From Prorocentrum cordatum (taxonomy: Eukaryota > Sar > Dinophyceae > Prorocentrales > Prorocentraceae), in the NCBI GenBank assembly GCA_963575745.1, contig CAUYUJ010015519.1, positions 238,653-302,652 on the forward strand: 64,000 nt of DNA, given 5' to 3'. Under the pieces are notes generated by a model. That model was not told the DNA's origin. It did not search any database and worked only from the letters and a program-made list of their open reading frames with translations. Positions 38,780-49,741 of the stretch are shown here, one piece after another. Position 1 is the stretch's first letter. Each line of letters opens with the position of its first letter. Made by a program: the position numbers and the translations under genes.

Positions 38780-40246
38780 ATGACGAAGAGGAACAATAAT
38801 GGGCCACTGGCCCGTTGGCCTTCCCCCGCAGTCCACTGTGCTGAAGGGCCGTGCAAGGTTGATGGCCGTCTTCCCTTCCGTGCGCGCGAGTGCCCGTGGC
38901 TCCGATGGGCGCACTTCCACGGCGAATGGTGCTGGTGGTGCGAGGTGTGCCAGAAACACGGTGACGGCAAGGGGCGTCCCCTGGGATGGCCCCGCGCAGT
39001 CGAAGCAGGAAAGCAGAAAGACACTGGTTGGCTGGACCCAGGGCAGTTCACCTCGCCAGGCAACCTCTGGACCAGAACGGGCGGCAAGGACTACGACCAG
39101 GTGTCCAAGATCACCGTCAGCAGACCACAATGGCCCGGCTGGGCGCTGCCAGAGCCAGTCAAGGAGGGCACCCTGCCCCACCTTCCAGGTTGGACCTTCC
39201 CAGACGACTGGGACTACGTTCCAGTCAACTTCCCGTGCCGCGACGACCTGTTCGATTTCACCACCACCCCTGGCACCGTTCACTCGATGGACCTGCGCCC
39301 GCCTAACCAGTGCTGGGCGGGGTGGGGGAAGGCGCCCAGAGACGCGCGCAGAGCCTGGGGGGCCACGGCGCCTCCGCCACCGCCCCCGCCCGGCGCGTGC
39401 GTTGCGCCGCTCGGAGGGCCCCCCGCCTCGCGGAACCCATGGGGGGGGGGCGGAACAATGCCTCCAGCAGGGCCTCCTCGCAGGAATCAGCGGAATGGAC
39501 CCGGCCCAGGCGCGACGGAGATATGGGCCAATTCAGCTGGCCAGACGCCCCCTCCGCTGTGAGCAGAAAGGTAGTGCTCGAGTCATCAGCGGCCGCAGCA
39601 GCGGATGCCATCGCCCGACTATTCGCAGTCCCCGCCAACAGCGCAGCAGCCCAGTACCTCCTTCACACCCCCTCTGGCTCAGTTCCCTCGGGCGTGAACC
39701 TCCCGAGACATTGGGGGCGAGACCTGCGACAAATAGGGCGCACCCTCGACAGGCTGGCTTGGATTGAGTGCATGGCGGCCACTGACACCGTCTGGGATGG
39801 CCCCACCAAGGCCAAAACAGACTTGGTAAGAAGGCAGAGCTGCGCGCTGGGCGTGGCGGTCACCCCCATTGACGAGCAGTCCCCTTGTGAACTCCTCGAT
39901 CAGTTCAAGTTGCGGAATGCACCTCCCGCCCAGAAGGGGAAGTTGCCGCTGCACCTGCGCGGGCCCCAAGAGTTCAAGGTCCCCCTCAAGGGTCAGGAAC
40001 AGGGCAGGAAGCCCGCGCGCTACTCCTCAGCATCACCAGCCCATCCGCGGACCAAGTGGCCTCGCTCAAACTCTTGTGGGCACCCGAATTCGAAGGTGCT
40101 GCCCCCGCAAGCGACTGCGACGCGTTGGGTCTCAGACGGGGGACCAAGTACCCCAGCAACGGGGGCTTTGTGACATGCGACGTAGATAGATACGGGAAGT
40201 TCCACGCTGACGACAGGATTCCAAGGCCACACGAAGTGGGGGTGGC
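38780..40246 (+). pseudogene. Cys/Trp-rich region upstream of the helicase
   Basis: From ATG at 38780 the frame reads about 260 residues. A compact stretch has Cys, Trp and His residues: HCAEGPC, ECPWLRWAHFHGEW and CWWCEVCQKHG. It is reminiscent of a zinc-binding module, but I cannot name the family. It then reads WTFPDDWDYVPVNFPCRDDL. A second frame (39310-40173) continues with FSWPDAPSAVSRKVV and NLPRHWGRDLRQIG, and a third (40056-40266) with LWAPEFEGAAPASDCDALG and GGFVTCDVDRYGKFHADD. The last frame changes at a run of nine C (40267-40275) and continues into GYSAGVSLPLIAEIYRLQRP. These frames probably form one protein with the helicase. Confidence 0.5.
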
Positions 40247-43063
40247 GTGGTGCAGGCCGGACAAGGCCCCCCCCCGGATACAGTGCCGGCGTATCTCTAC
40301 CTCTTATCGCCGAGATCTACAGGTTGCAGCGGCCCCCCTCAGACCTGGTCGGTGCGCCGCTGGACGTCATCGCGTACCTCCTCACCTTCCGCACTGCCGA
40401 CAAGAAGAACAAGACGTTGGCCAATAGCGTGGAGAACACTTTACTCTGTGGGCAAACTCTCACGTGCCAAGGCTACCATCGAGGTCCAGGCCCCTGGCAT
40501 GACACCCACGGTGGCGGGCAGCGGCGTGGCAGCGTCGCATCACCCGACCGAGGCGCTGGCCATCGCCCCCTTCTCCGACCATGAAGTGGACAATGCAGTT
40601 GGGCAGGTCTTTCAACGGGCCAGGGATCTACCTTCGACCGCGGCGCTCGAGGAAGGCGCCAGGCGCCGCCAGCTCAACTGCGACGCCACGCGGGCCCTCG
40701 CCGCCACCACGCAACACCACGTAACAGTCGTGCACGGACCCCCTGGAACCGGCAAGACAGTCTTCTCACTCGCCACCATGGACACGTGGGCCGACGCACT
40801 CCCTGAAGGGCAAACGGTGGCGCTGACTGCAGGCTCCAACACAGCCGCAGATCAGCCAGCTCTCGGTCTCGGCAGCGCACACCAGGCTAGACTAGGGCAC
40901 AGGACAGGCTACCCTACCAGACGCGTCCGTCTGGCCAGAGACTTCCGAGTGGCGAAGGCACTAGCCTCGATCACCCCGGGAGGGCACTTCCTCAGGGCGC
41001 GCGGTAGGCTCCAATTCGAAGGCGGATCCTCCAAAGACTTCTCCGCTTTCCGTACCCAGCTCCTCAAGGCCGCCAAAGCGATCTTTGCAGCGCACGAATC
41101 CGCGGAGGCCCCCAGGAATGCTGCCCCGGTAGCCTTGCTCATCATCGACGAGGCAGGGCAAGCCCATGAGCTTATGGCCGCCATGTCGCCCCGCAGCGCC
41201 ATCCGCTCAGGCGGACACCTGGTGCTGGTCGGAGACCCTAAGCAGCTCCCCCCCACTGTCCTCTCCAGAAAGGCCGCCGACCTCGGGCTCTGCCTCTCCA
41301 TCTTCGATCGGCTACACCACGCCTTGGGGGGCGAGACAACAGCCGTGGTGCAGCTAAGCCTTTGCTGCCGCATGCACCCCCTGCTTCTGACATGGCCGAA
41401 CGTAGCCTTCTACAACAACACAATGCGCTCTGGACTCACTGACCCCTTCACCCAGAGGCCCCTTATCGAGGGACTACCATGGCAGAAGCTACGGCCCTGG
41501 GACAGCGACAGGCTTGAAGCACTTGCCAAGGCCGCGGCCACCCCCAAGGAATACATGGAGAATATGCTACGGGACCTTATGCCAGGCTCCCATCGCGAGG
41601 AAGAGCGGCACCGGTTTCTCCTTGTCGACAACCCCTCCCTCGAGGTCACCTCAAGGCTCCATGCAGGGTGCGCGAACCTGCCGGAGGCCGCGCAGGCTGT
41701 GGACATCGTGCGCGCACTCCTGCCTGCCATTAACAAAGGCGCAGCTGTGCGGGTCGTGGTGGGTTACCAGCTGCAGTGTGCAGTCCTGGAAAAGGGATGG
41801 CCCCAGTCGGAGAGAAACATCAGTGGCGCCCTCGGACAAGCCAAGGCCAAGGGCAAAGGGAAGGGCAAGGAATGGTCAGCTCAGGACGGCGGGCCCCCCC
41901 CCACCCCCCCGCATACGCCACTGACGCCAGGGGCCGCGCGATCGTGTTCGTACAGCGCAGTGCTCCTCTCACCGGCCTCGCCCTACGCTTCCCCGGACTA
42001 CGGCAGCTCGCCGATGAGCATCTCGCAAGCGGCGGGCTCACCATCTCTACCATCGACTCCAGTCAAGGTGGCGAGGCCGACCTGGTCATCTATCTGACCA
42101 CTCGGTCCAACAAGTGGCACGACTGGGGGGTTCATGGACAACCCCAACAGGGTGAACGTAGCGATCGCCCGCGCCACCACCAACGTGGTCATCATCGGTG
42201 ACGGAAGGATGTTCGGCACAGCCACAGGCGCCCGCCTACGGGAACTGTCAGAGTATGGAAGATTCGCGAAGCTATGGGTCCGCTTCAAAGGTGATGACCT
42301 GGGCTCAAGGTGGACGCTCGAGACCGATGAGGTTTTTGACCCCATCGAGGACCTCGCAACGTGGATCCCTGCGGCCCCCTCCCACACTGGGGACGACGCC
42401 ATAAAAGGGCTCGGCGACGCCATCAAGAAGGCCAAGGCCTCCATGGAGAACAATTTCGCCGACCGCATTGCTGCCCCGCTCGACCCCGAGTTCTCCTGGG
42501 AGAAGCTCGGAGAAGCCATCGCAGGCAGCCTGCAGAGGGTGGTCGAGGACCCGGCAATTGGAGTCATCCTTTACACCGTGGCCGGGCTCCACCCCCACCA
42601 ATGGTCCATGGGCGCCACCCCGAGGCTGCCCGGCAGCCTCGATCGGAAAGCATGGAGCCACCTCGGGTACTGCACGGACGTTGAGCTTGGGATCGACGCA
42701 AGCAACCTTGTCTACAACCTGACGTGGGCGGCCCTGGTCTGGTTCCTGGGGCTGGCACTCCCTGGGCCAGCTCCCAACGCAAGGTCCCGCTGGACTCACT
42801 CCCCCCATTGCCACGCGCTAAGGATATTAACCACCGCCCCAAACCCACCAGCAAGTGCACTCCTGTCGACGTGCTTCCCCAATTTCCCGCAGCCTGAAGT
42901 CAAGATACGGGCAATTGCAAGCGACATAGGGTGCACCCTGGGATGCAGCACCTGCACTCACTGCTCCGCCCAGGCCAATCCAACTCGACGCTCAGACACA
43001 CCCTTTGCAGCAGCGACGGGCTCCCGCTGGGCGCCCCCGCGCTCAGAGTCCTCCTGGTGGTAA
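40247..43063 (+). pseudogene. UPF1-like superfamily 1 helicase (frames broken at homopolymers)
   Basis: Motif I HGPPGTGKT (about 40733-40758), Ia-like GSNTAADQ, motif II LLIIDEAGQAHEL (about 41139-41170), motif III LVLVGDPKQLPPTVLS (about 41220-41265), QLSLCCRMHPLLL (motif IV type), motif V STIDSSQGGEADLV (about 42047-42085) and motif VI NPNRVNVAIARATTNVVII (about 42137-42195). The set and spacing are those of UPF1/SMUBP2-type SF1B helicases, which unwind RNA or DNA 5'-3' with ATP. The frame changes at a run of nine C (41894-41902) and again at six G (42125-42130), exactly between motifs IV, V and VI. The rest of the last frame (to 43063) is of unknown function. It lies downstream of LINE-B on the same strand. 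It may be a host gene or part of a composite element. Confidence 0.8.
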
Positions 43064-43139
43064 TGATGTTGCAGCTCCGGGAACCTCGCGCAACGCTCTG
43101 GCCATTCCCGCATCCTGAGGCCACGGGGGACATCTTTGA

Positions 43140-44270
43140 GGCCGCCATGGCCTCTGCCTCCCCTGGCAGGAAGCCCACAAGGAGTTCCGTACCCAGTTCG
43201 CCGCCACTTGGGGCTTCAACCTGGGTGCCCTTGCCTCCCTCCACGGCAAGATGGAGGATGCCATCCGTCACATCAGCACGCTGGCCACCTTCGCCCACCA
43301 TCGCCTCGCTGCATCCGTCTACGGCTGCCCCAAGACGTGGGCAGGGATGCTGGAGCACGAGTTCGCCCTCGAAGCCCCCATGCGCGCACTGGAAGTGATG
43401 GTCAAGCCCGCGGACATCAGTCAACTGAGCCTGGGGGGCTGCTCCATATGCCAGTTGCACAGGGAGCTTGCCGGTGCAGACGAGGGACTTGGCTGCCCAC
43501 GCACCATGGCAGACGTGCAGTACATCGGAGGTGGAATCGCCATGTCCAACCGTCGCTTAGACGAGGACCTTCCCGCCTCTCCAGCCCCCGGCGCTCTGCT
43601 CATCCCTCCCTCCGTGTGCGATGACAGGTTTTGCAAGACGCAACAGGGCGCCAGCTTCAATCGCGACGATTGCACCAACGCGGGGATGCAAGGCACAGCC
43701 GGTACCTGGGAAGACGACGACACGCGTGAGCTGCTGGCACAGAACCGCGCCCAGGCCTACACGCAGGGACGGAACTGCAGGTGGCTCTGTGAACTGTGCT
43801 GGATCAAGCCCCTGGAAAAGAAAGGTGTTGAGGTTCCCATCCCTAACCGCATGGACGGTGGCGCCAAGAGGACCCTGCAGCAGCGCCTGCAGGAGTGCAA
43901 GCGCAGACTGGAAGAGGCACGCTTTCGCAAGAAAGCTCGGACCCCCCCTGGCCAGCCTGCCAATCGGGTACGGGCGACCGAACAACGCGCCAACCCCTTC
44001 TATCATGAAGAACCTCGTCATGTGCACACCTCCTTCTTTCCAGCCACCAAGCGTCGGCGCCGCCCTCCCACCTCGCAGACTGTGCGATGGCAGGTTCGGG
44101 CCAGACTCGCACCGCACAAGCCTGTGCACAGCCATGTGCGACACATGCCCCCCCCGGGTCTCCGCTGCTTGTTTGGGAAACCGGCCGCGCAGCTCTCGGT
44201 TGTTTCATGTGGCGCCCCGAGCCAGGGGCACCGTGCAACGAGCAGACAGGCTTGCCACCGTGGGAGATGA
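43140..44270 (+). CDS. Cys-rich protein region, function unknown
   Basis: The frame reads WQEAHKEFRTQFAATWGFNL, then KMEDAIRHISTLATFAHHRL, and Cys pairs at GGCSICQLHREL, GCP, and NCRWLCELCWIKPL. A basic segment (RLQECKRRLEEARFRKKAR) suggests a coiled coil or nucleic-acid contact. The first Met of the frame is at 43251, but coding-like sequence begins earlier, so it probably continues the helicase protein. The final 60 residues overlap the next frame and look non-coding. Confidence 0.5.
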   Translation, partial: GRHGLCLPWQEAHKEFRTQFAATWGFNLGALASLHGKMEDAIRHISTLATFAHHRLAASVYGCPKTWAGMLEHEFALEAPMRALEVMVKPADISQLSLGGCSICQLHRELAGADEGLGCPRTMADVQYIGGGIAMSNRRLDEDLPASPAPGALLIPPSVCDDRFCKTQQGASFNRDDCTNAGMQGTAGTWEDDDTRELLAQNRAQAYTQGRNCRWLCELCWIKPLEKKGVEVPIPNRMDGGAKRTLQQRLQECKRRLEEARFRKKARTPPGQPANRVRATEQRANPFYHEEPRHVHTSFFPATKRRRRPPTSQTVRWQVRARLAPHKPVHSHVRHMPPPGLRCLFGKPAAQLSVVSCGAPSQGHRATSRQACHRGR

Positions 44271-46081
44271 TGCCAAACCTCTGGGCCAGGCAGCAGTGGA
44301 ATGCGGAATGGGCCTGCAGAAGGTGCCTCATCCACATTTGGAATGTCGCGCCAGGCGTCCTTGACCACATCCTCGACCACCACTCGTCCGAGGTATGCCC
44401 CACTGCTCCCACCAAGCGGAAGACTACATCGGAGGTGCCAGAAGACAGCTACGACATGTGCGCACACCTCTCCCCAGCAGGAATCAGTGCGACGGTGAAT
44501 GGCGCTTTCACACGACCCACACCCCGCGAGGATGGCTCGTCACCACATGACACGGATACCAACAACCAAGACGGCCAAACGGGAGTAGACGGCAGGGCCT
44601 CCAGCAGTAACAGCTCCTCTTTCCCCGAAGGGCCGCCACCCCTGTGCCCCTACTTGCCCGCGCTCTCCACCCACCGCCCCGAAGGGGTGGAGTCAGACGG
44701 CCCGGTCCACGCCCTGGTCAAGTGCACGATTGAGTGGAACCACGCAATCTACACCCAATGGGCCTCCTACGCACAGCAACAAGGAGAGAACATCAAAGGG
44801 GACATAACCGACGAAGCGAGGTGGCCGACTGAGCGGCTGCCCCCCTTCCTGGACACGGTGTGCGGAGACGCCATCCCAGAGAACGGTCACCCCCCACGCG
44901 TCCCATGGGGCGGGCAGCGGGCAGCGGCAGCCAGGGTCGTCTCACACCTTGCGGGCAGGAGCCAGAAATACAAAGAAGACTGTGACCGCTATGCAGACAG
45001 CCTCACCGACCAGAAGGGACAGTGCCCCTCCCGACAGCCGTTTCACATCCTCATGGCATTCCTAACAAGACTGGAAGGCTCCGACTTGGCCAGGGGAACC
45101 ATCAACCACCTCGCCGCCCTGCACCCGGAGCCGGCCGCTAGCAGCTCAGGCCGAGATGGATCACCAGCTGCCAGCTGGCTCATCAGGTCCAGCAGCAAGG
45201 AATCCCCCGCGGCGGATCGCCGAGTGAAGGCCCACGGAGCACCCCCGACCCGCACCGACGCGCCACCTCCTCAGCCCGCTGAGACTGACCTGTCCCCTGC
45301 AACCCAGGAAGAGGGGCAAACCCCGCCGGGATACTGCAGAGGCGAAGGCGACGTGGAAGGGGTTGATTGGGGTGAAGAGGCGGGCAGGAAATCCGAGTCC
45401 GACTCCCGCGCGCGATCTAGCCCGCAGGACATCTCCGTAGACTCCGGCTCGCAGGTCAGCCCCACCCACCCCGACGACGACCTAAGTGATGCAGCTCCTC
45501 CCGTGGATGACAAGATGACCCAGGACCCCCCGCAGCTCTGGATAAAATCTCCCGACAGGAGCGACTCAGAAGTCTGGCCCCCATACGAGCAGGCTGCCGC
45601 CAGGCGAGCAGTCAGAGATAGGTACGCCCCAGGCGACCTTCCTAGCAGGGATGATCGGACCCGGAGCCTGAACGCCGCACGGGACAACAGGTCTTTCAGA
45701 TATGCGGGTGGCGAAGGTGGCCGGCAACCACCTGCGAGTGATGAAGTCAGGGCCAGAGAACGCTCGGCCACCCCGCCCCCATGCGACTTCTCCCGACTAC
45801 CGCGCGTCGCCCAGGCCTCCTGGAACGACACGTGGAGAACGCTACCACCCGCAGCGCACCCTGACGGTCCCATGGGAGGCACCCCCATGTACATGTGTCC
45901 AGTTGACAATGCGGACGTCTCAAGGGACGAACCGGCACCAGACAAGATCTTACGGCTGCAGAAGACGCTGGGAGGTTCGTTGAACGGAGTCTGGGGCGCC
46001 AAGGGAGCCACTACATCAAGCTTGATCCCAAGCTCAATTCCGCACAATTTTGCAACGATTTCCTCCAGGCATGGAGCATAG
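44087..46081 (+). CDS. large acidic/disordered protein with a Cys/His motif
   Basis: An open frame of 664 codons, the longest in the window. Near its start is WNAEWACRRCLIHIWNVAPG followed by VLDHILDHHSSEVC, a Cys-x2-Cys and His pattern that could bind zinc. From about residue 130 it is rich in Ser, Pro, Asp and Glu (for example SPTHPDDDLSDAAPP) and probably disordered. A second plausible start of coding sequence is before 44200, overlapping the previous frame. Near 46020 coding-like sequence moves to another frame (DPKLNSAQFCNDFLQAWS) and runs to about 46326. I do not recognise the family. Confidence 0.5.
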   Translation: MAGSGQTRTAQACAQPCATHAPPGSPLLVWETGRAALGCFMWRPEPGAPCNEQTGLPPWEMMPNLWARQQWNAEWACRRCLIHIWNVAPGVLDHILDHHSSEVCPTAPTKRKTTSEVPEDSYDMCAHLSPAGISATVNGAFTRPTPREDGSSPHDTDTNNQDGQTGVDGRASSSNSSSFPEGPPPLCPYLPALSTHRPEGVESDGPVHALVKCTIEWNHAIYTQWASYAQQQGENIKGDITDEARWPTERLPPFLDTVCGDAIPENGHPPRVPWGGQRAAAARVVSHLAGRSQKYKEDCDRYADSLTDQKGQCPSRQPFHILMAFLTRLEGSDLARGTINHLAALHPEPAASSSGRDGSPAASWLIRSSSKESPAADRRVKAHGAPPTRTDAPPPQPAETDLSPATQEEGQTPPGYCRGEGDVEGVDWGEEAGRKSESDSRARSSPQDISVDSGSQVSPTHPDDDLSDAAPPVDDKMTQDPPQLWIKSPDRSDSEVWPPYEQAAARRAVRDRYAPGDLPSRDDRTRSLNAARDNRSFRYAGGEGGRQPPASDEVRARERSATPPPCDFSRLPRVAQASWNDTWRTLPPAAHPDGPMGGTPMYMCPVDNADVSRDEPAPDKILRLQKTLGGSLNGVWGAKGATTSSLIPSSIPHNFATISSRHGA

Positions 46082-46326
46082 CGGAATTTGACGCCCATAA
46101 GATGGATAGAGAGTACAAGGTCCACGTCGACTGGTCGAGTGTCAAAGTAAGGCACCGCGAACTCATGCAACGCGACGCCAGACCGCGCACCGCCCGCGGG
46201 GCCGATAGCAGTGGCTGCCCACCCCCATGGGTCACAGCGGGCAAGGGGGCGGCACGTGCGGCCCCGCCAGAACAGTGGACCGGGGCATCCAGCTCAGGCT
46301 CGTCGTGGCGTGGATGGCAGTCCTAG

Positions 46327-46640
46327 GACGCTTGGGGGCACCAAGGGGCGTCATGGGCCGACGCGGACTGGAAGGCGAAGGGCAAACGTTCCTCCCCCAG
46401 AGGAGATCACCCACACGCTGACAAGCGCCCAGGAGGTTGGGACTCCCGACCCAGATGACGGGGGCGCAACGAGGACCCGCGCGGGACTGGCCCTCCCCCC
46501 CCCAGCGAGAGTAGGGCCGCAACAGTCACCGCCACGGCCCACCAACTTACGTGCTGCCTGCCGCGCGCAGCGCACACTACCTCGCTCCTACCTCTCTGCC
46601 CGGCATTCGCCGCCACCCCCCTCCCCAGTCGGTTTCGCCC
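46327..46640. other. no gene seen
   Basis: GC-rich sequence following the coding block. Open frames are present on several frames without motifs. Confidence 0.3.
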
Positions 46641-46860
46641 GCAGCGCCCGGCCTGAGCCGCAATACTCTGTGCTACCTCCTATGGGGCGGAGGAGCGCCA
46701 ATACCCTTGCGCTGCGCTTTTAGACAGCCCACGCTGGTCTCGTGGACCTTGCAGCACCCGGCCTCGGCCCAATGCGTGCTACCCTCGCGGGGGCGGGGAG
46801 CGCCAATGAGCTTCGCACATAGACAGCCCGCGCTGGAGACGTGGACCTTGCCAGGCCCTG
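46641..46860 (+). repeat. direct repeat of about 95 bp, two copies
   Basis: 'ggagcgccaatacccttgcg' and 'gacagcccacgctggtctcg' in the first copy match 'ggagcgccaatgagcttcgc' and 'gacagcccgcgctggagacg' in the second. Both are followed by 'tggaccttgc'. Confidence 0.65.
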
Positions 46861-46865
46861 CCAAC

Positions 46866-47215
46866 ATGGGCTCAGGGGTCGTCTGTGCACCCTCCTTGGG
46901 CAGCCCACTTTGGGCGGCAGAGACTGGTGGCTGAAATGGCCCACATCCTGCGCTCCACCCTTCCTCGCACAGTGGACGGCAGCGGTCGGGGTGCGAAATC
47001 ATCCGCCGCACTGCCCGCGCTCAGCCCCATTCGCCCACGTGGGCTCTGGGGTCGTCGGTGCCACCCTTCCAGGGCAGCCCACTTTGGACGGCAGAGACTG
47101 GTGGCTGAAATAACCCACCTCCTGCGCTCCACCTCTTTCATAGCATAGGGTACGGCTGCGGTTGGGGTCCGAAATTACCGCACCGCCCGCGCTCAGCCCC
47201 ATTCCCCTGTGGGTC
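46866..47215 (+). repeat. tandem repeat of about 174 bp, two copies
   Basis: Both units start GGGCTC(A/T)GGGGTCGTC and contain 'gggcagcccactttgg' and 'cggcagagactggtggctga', ending 'cgctcagccccattc'. Starts lie at 46868 and 47041. Confidence 0.8.
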
Positions 47216-47229
47216 GGAAGTTCTGTTCA

Positions 47230-47509
47230 TGGATGCTCGGGGTCGCCGTCTGTGTTCAGCGGCAATTGGCTGCGCCCCCTCCTCTTTCTCATGCGCAATG
47301 TCCCTGCGGCTTTTGGCTGCGCCCCCCACCATGTCCGCCGAGTTTGCACCAGTCGCTGAAGTGTGGCCGCCCCGAGACCTTCCCTGGGCGTTTCAGTCGC
47401 CTGGGCGCGTCCCCCGGGCCCTGGGCATTGTCGGCGCCCCCTCCTCCTCCTCCTCCTCCTTCTCCTCCCCCGCCTCCTCCTTCATTCACAATGGCTCTGC
47501 GGCTTTTGG

Positions 47510-47569
<60 letters not shown>

Positions 47570-47830
47570 TGCGAAGATTGCTGTGGCCGCTGAGGTGCGC
47601 TCGCCTTGTGACCGGCCCAGGGAGCTTCGGCCCCCCGCGGCTGATTCAGCCCTTCTCCTGATACATGGTCGCCATGGCGCGCCAGCGAGCGAGCCCGTGG
47701 TCAAGACGGTCCGTGCATGGCTGCCCAGGGATCATCATCTGTGTCCAGCGGCATTCGGTTGCACCCCACTCCTCTCATTCACAAGTCTCTGCGGCTCTTG
47801 GCTGCGCCCCCCCCGATCAACGCCATAGAT
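47230..47830 (+). repeat. short dispersed module and 56-nt poly(C)
   Basis: The phrase 'ctgcggcttttggctgcgcccc' or a variant occurs four times (about 47304, 47498, 47787 and, shorter, 47266), often after 'ctcattcacaa'. The copy at 47498 runs into 56 C (47513-47568). No gene is seen. Confidence 0.7.
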
Positions 47831-48039
47831 GGCATCGCCCGTTGAAGTTGAGACCCGCCCGGGGAGCAGCAGTGCCGACCCAGTCCGGCAGGTCAGCGCG
47901 CTGACAGCCCTGCGGCCGGGCAGCTGCCGGCGGCCCGCCTGCCCCGGCTCCGGGCGCGTCCGCCCTCCGCAGGGGCAGCGTGGCATGTGGTGATGGGTGG
48001 TTACTGCCCACCATGCACCATGGAGAGTGCCCTCGCCGT

Positions 48040-48770
48040 GTGAGCGGCCCGTATTGAGTGGTTCAGCCTTCTGCGGTCAAGTTGTTCAGCTCTTCTCGGC
48101 GCAGACACATGCCAAGCCGTCGCCAGGACATCGCGCCGTTGGGCCCCCGGACCGCGTGTGTCGGATACGATGTGGGTGCGCTGCCTACCAGCTGGTTGCC
48201 AACCTGCGCGCGCACGCCAGTGGTGCTGCAGTGGATGGGGGCCCGCCTCCCCGCAGTGACACTGGCGCTCAGCGGCAGGCAGCGCCCCCCCCCACCTGTG
48301 TATCGCCTTGGTTCTCTGCGGACCCGTTCATGGCGCTACCTCAAGGACGTCTCGGCCCGCTGTCAGCACGCCGCCTACGTGCGTTGCGGCCTGCAGCTCG
48401 GTCGCCGCCAGGCATTGGCTCACGACGGGCGCCGGCGTACTCGGCTCCTCGGGCTGCGTGGAAGGTGGAGATCGGTTGCGTTTGTCAGCCATACGTCCGG
48501 TGTTATTTGATGTCTGGCTTCGCCAGGGAGTGGCCCTGCACCGAGTGGTTCAGCCTTCTGCAGTTCGTGGCCGCTCCCTTAGCAGGTCAGTCTGCTACCG
48601 GCCTCCGTCAGTACTTTGCATCGTTGTGCCCCCGAACCGCGTGAGTCGGATACGATGTGTGCGCGCTGGCTACAGGCTGAAGGTGGCTCTACCTCGTGCG
48701 CGCAGATCGTGGTCGCCCCCTTCTCATGCGCAGGGACGGGCTACAGCCGCGCCGCTGCGTCAGTGAGCCA
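48040..48770 (+). repeat. diverged direct repeat flanking about 490 bp
   Basis: 'gagtggttcagccttctgc' (48056 and 48542) and 'cgcgtgtgtcggatacgatg' or 'cgcgtgagtcggatacgatg' (48152 and 48639) occur in the same order and spacing. A duplicated segment of about 200 bp is indicated. Open frames across it have no motifs. Confidence 0.65.
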
Positions 48771-48984
48771 TGATGTGTCAGGCCCTATTCTTTTTGCCGC
48801 TCCTTCTTTTTTCATGGTGCTGCCGTGTGCCCTGGCTGGGGTCCGCACTTGCACCCTTCCCTCCCCCCCCCGCCTCCTGGCCTCGCATCCGAGTGCTGTT
48901 CGGCCGGAGACTTGGCGCCGCCAGGGCGACTTCTCCCCGCCGTTCCAGTGCCGTCCCTGAGCCGGTCGCCGCGCTCGTCCCCGC

Positions 48985-49741
48985 CCGTCGGGATGCTCGG
49001 CTCGATCACCTGGTCGCGCTGTACGCGTCCTCGTTTGTGGTCCGCCACATGCTGTGCGACCTGCAGACAGCAGCCGGGGAGTGCGGACTCAAGCTGCACA
49101 TGGGCAAAACGAAGATTTTGTCCAATGTAGAAGTACGACATGGGGTTCCGAGGCAGAAGCAAGTCCCGGTGGGGGAAGGTTACGTCGACGTTGTCCCCTT
49201 CGACGGTGACACTCTCTATTTGGGAAGGCTGGTCTCGTTATCTGATTTCCACGACGTCGAGCTGACTCACCGCTTCTCTCGTGGATGGGCGGCGTTTGGG
49301 AAATTCAAGAAGGAGTTAACCAATAAGCATTATCCGCTGCGTTGCAGAATGCGCCTGTTCGACGCGACGGTGACTTCCTCCGTGCTCTACGGCAGCGGGT
49401 GCTGGGCGATGACGGTGGAAAGGATTCGCATATTGCAGACCGAGGAGAGGAAAATGCTGCGGCGCATCGTTCAGACGCCGAGGAGACATTTCGAACTTGC
49501 CGATATGAGCGTAGAGCAAGAAAGCTGGGTGGATTGGATTACGCGCGCCACCAGACGGGCCGAAGGACTTTTCCGGCGAGCCGGATACCGCAGCTGGGGA
49601 GACCAACAACGGGGCAGAAAACGCCAGCTGCAAAACCGAATCCAGCAACGCGAAGACGGGCGCTGGTCCACCAACCTGCTGGAGTGGACACCTGAGGGCG
49701 TTCGCGTGACCGGTCGGCCCCGCAAACGCTATGCGGATTGA
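48985..49741 (+). mobile_element. LINE-C: 5'-truncated non-LTR retrotransposon
   Basis: The C-terminal 250 residues of an RT-type frame. They read LDHLVALYASS (a degenerate motif C region), CGLKLHMGKTKIL (post-motif C), LYLGRLVSLSDFH (motif E region), LFDATVTSSVLYGSGCWAMT and TEERKMLRRIVQTPRR (thumb region of LINE RTs). The frame ends TGRPRKRYAD and stops at 49741. The N-terminal 70 residues of the open frame (48770-48980) look like unrelated flanking sequence, so the start Met is not meaningful. It is a third family, unlike LINE-A and LINE-B, and only its end is present. Confidence 0.8.

Noticed and set aside
36600-43460. Minus-strand frames of 100-240 codons opposite LINE-B and the helicase
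   Set aside because: High GC opens the opposite strand. No motif is present, whereas the plus strand has motif series.
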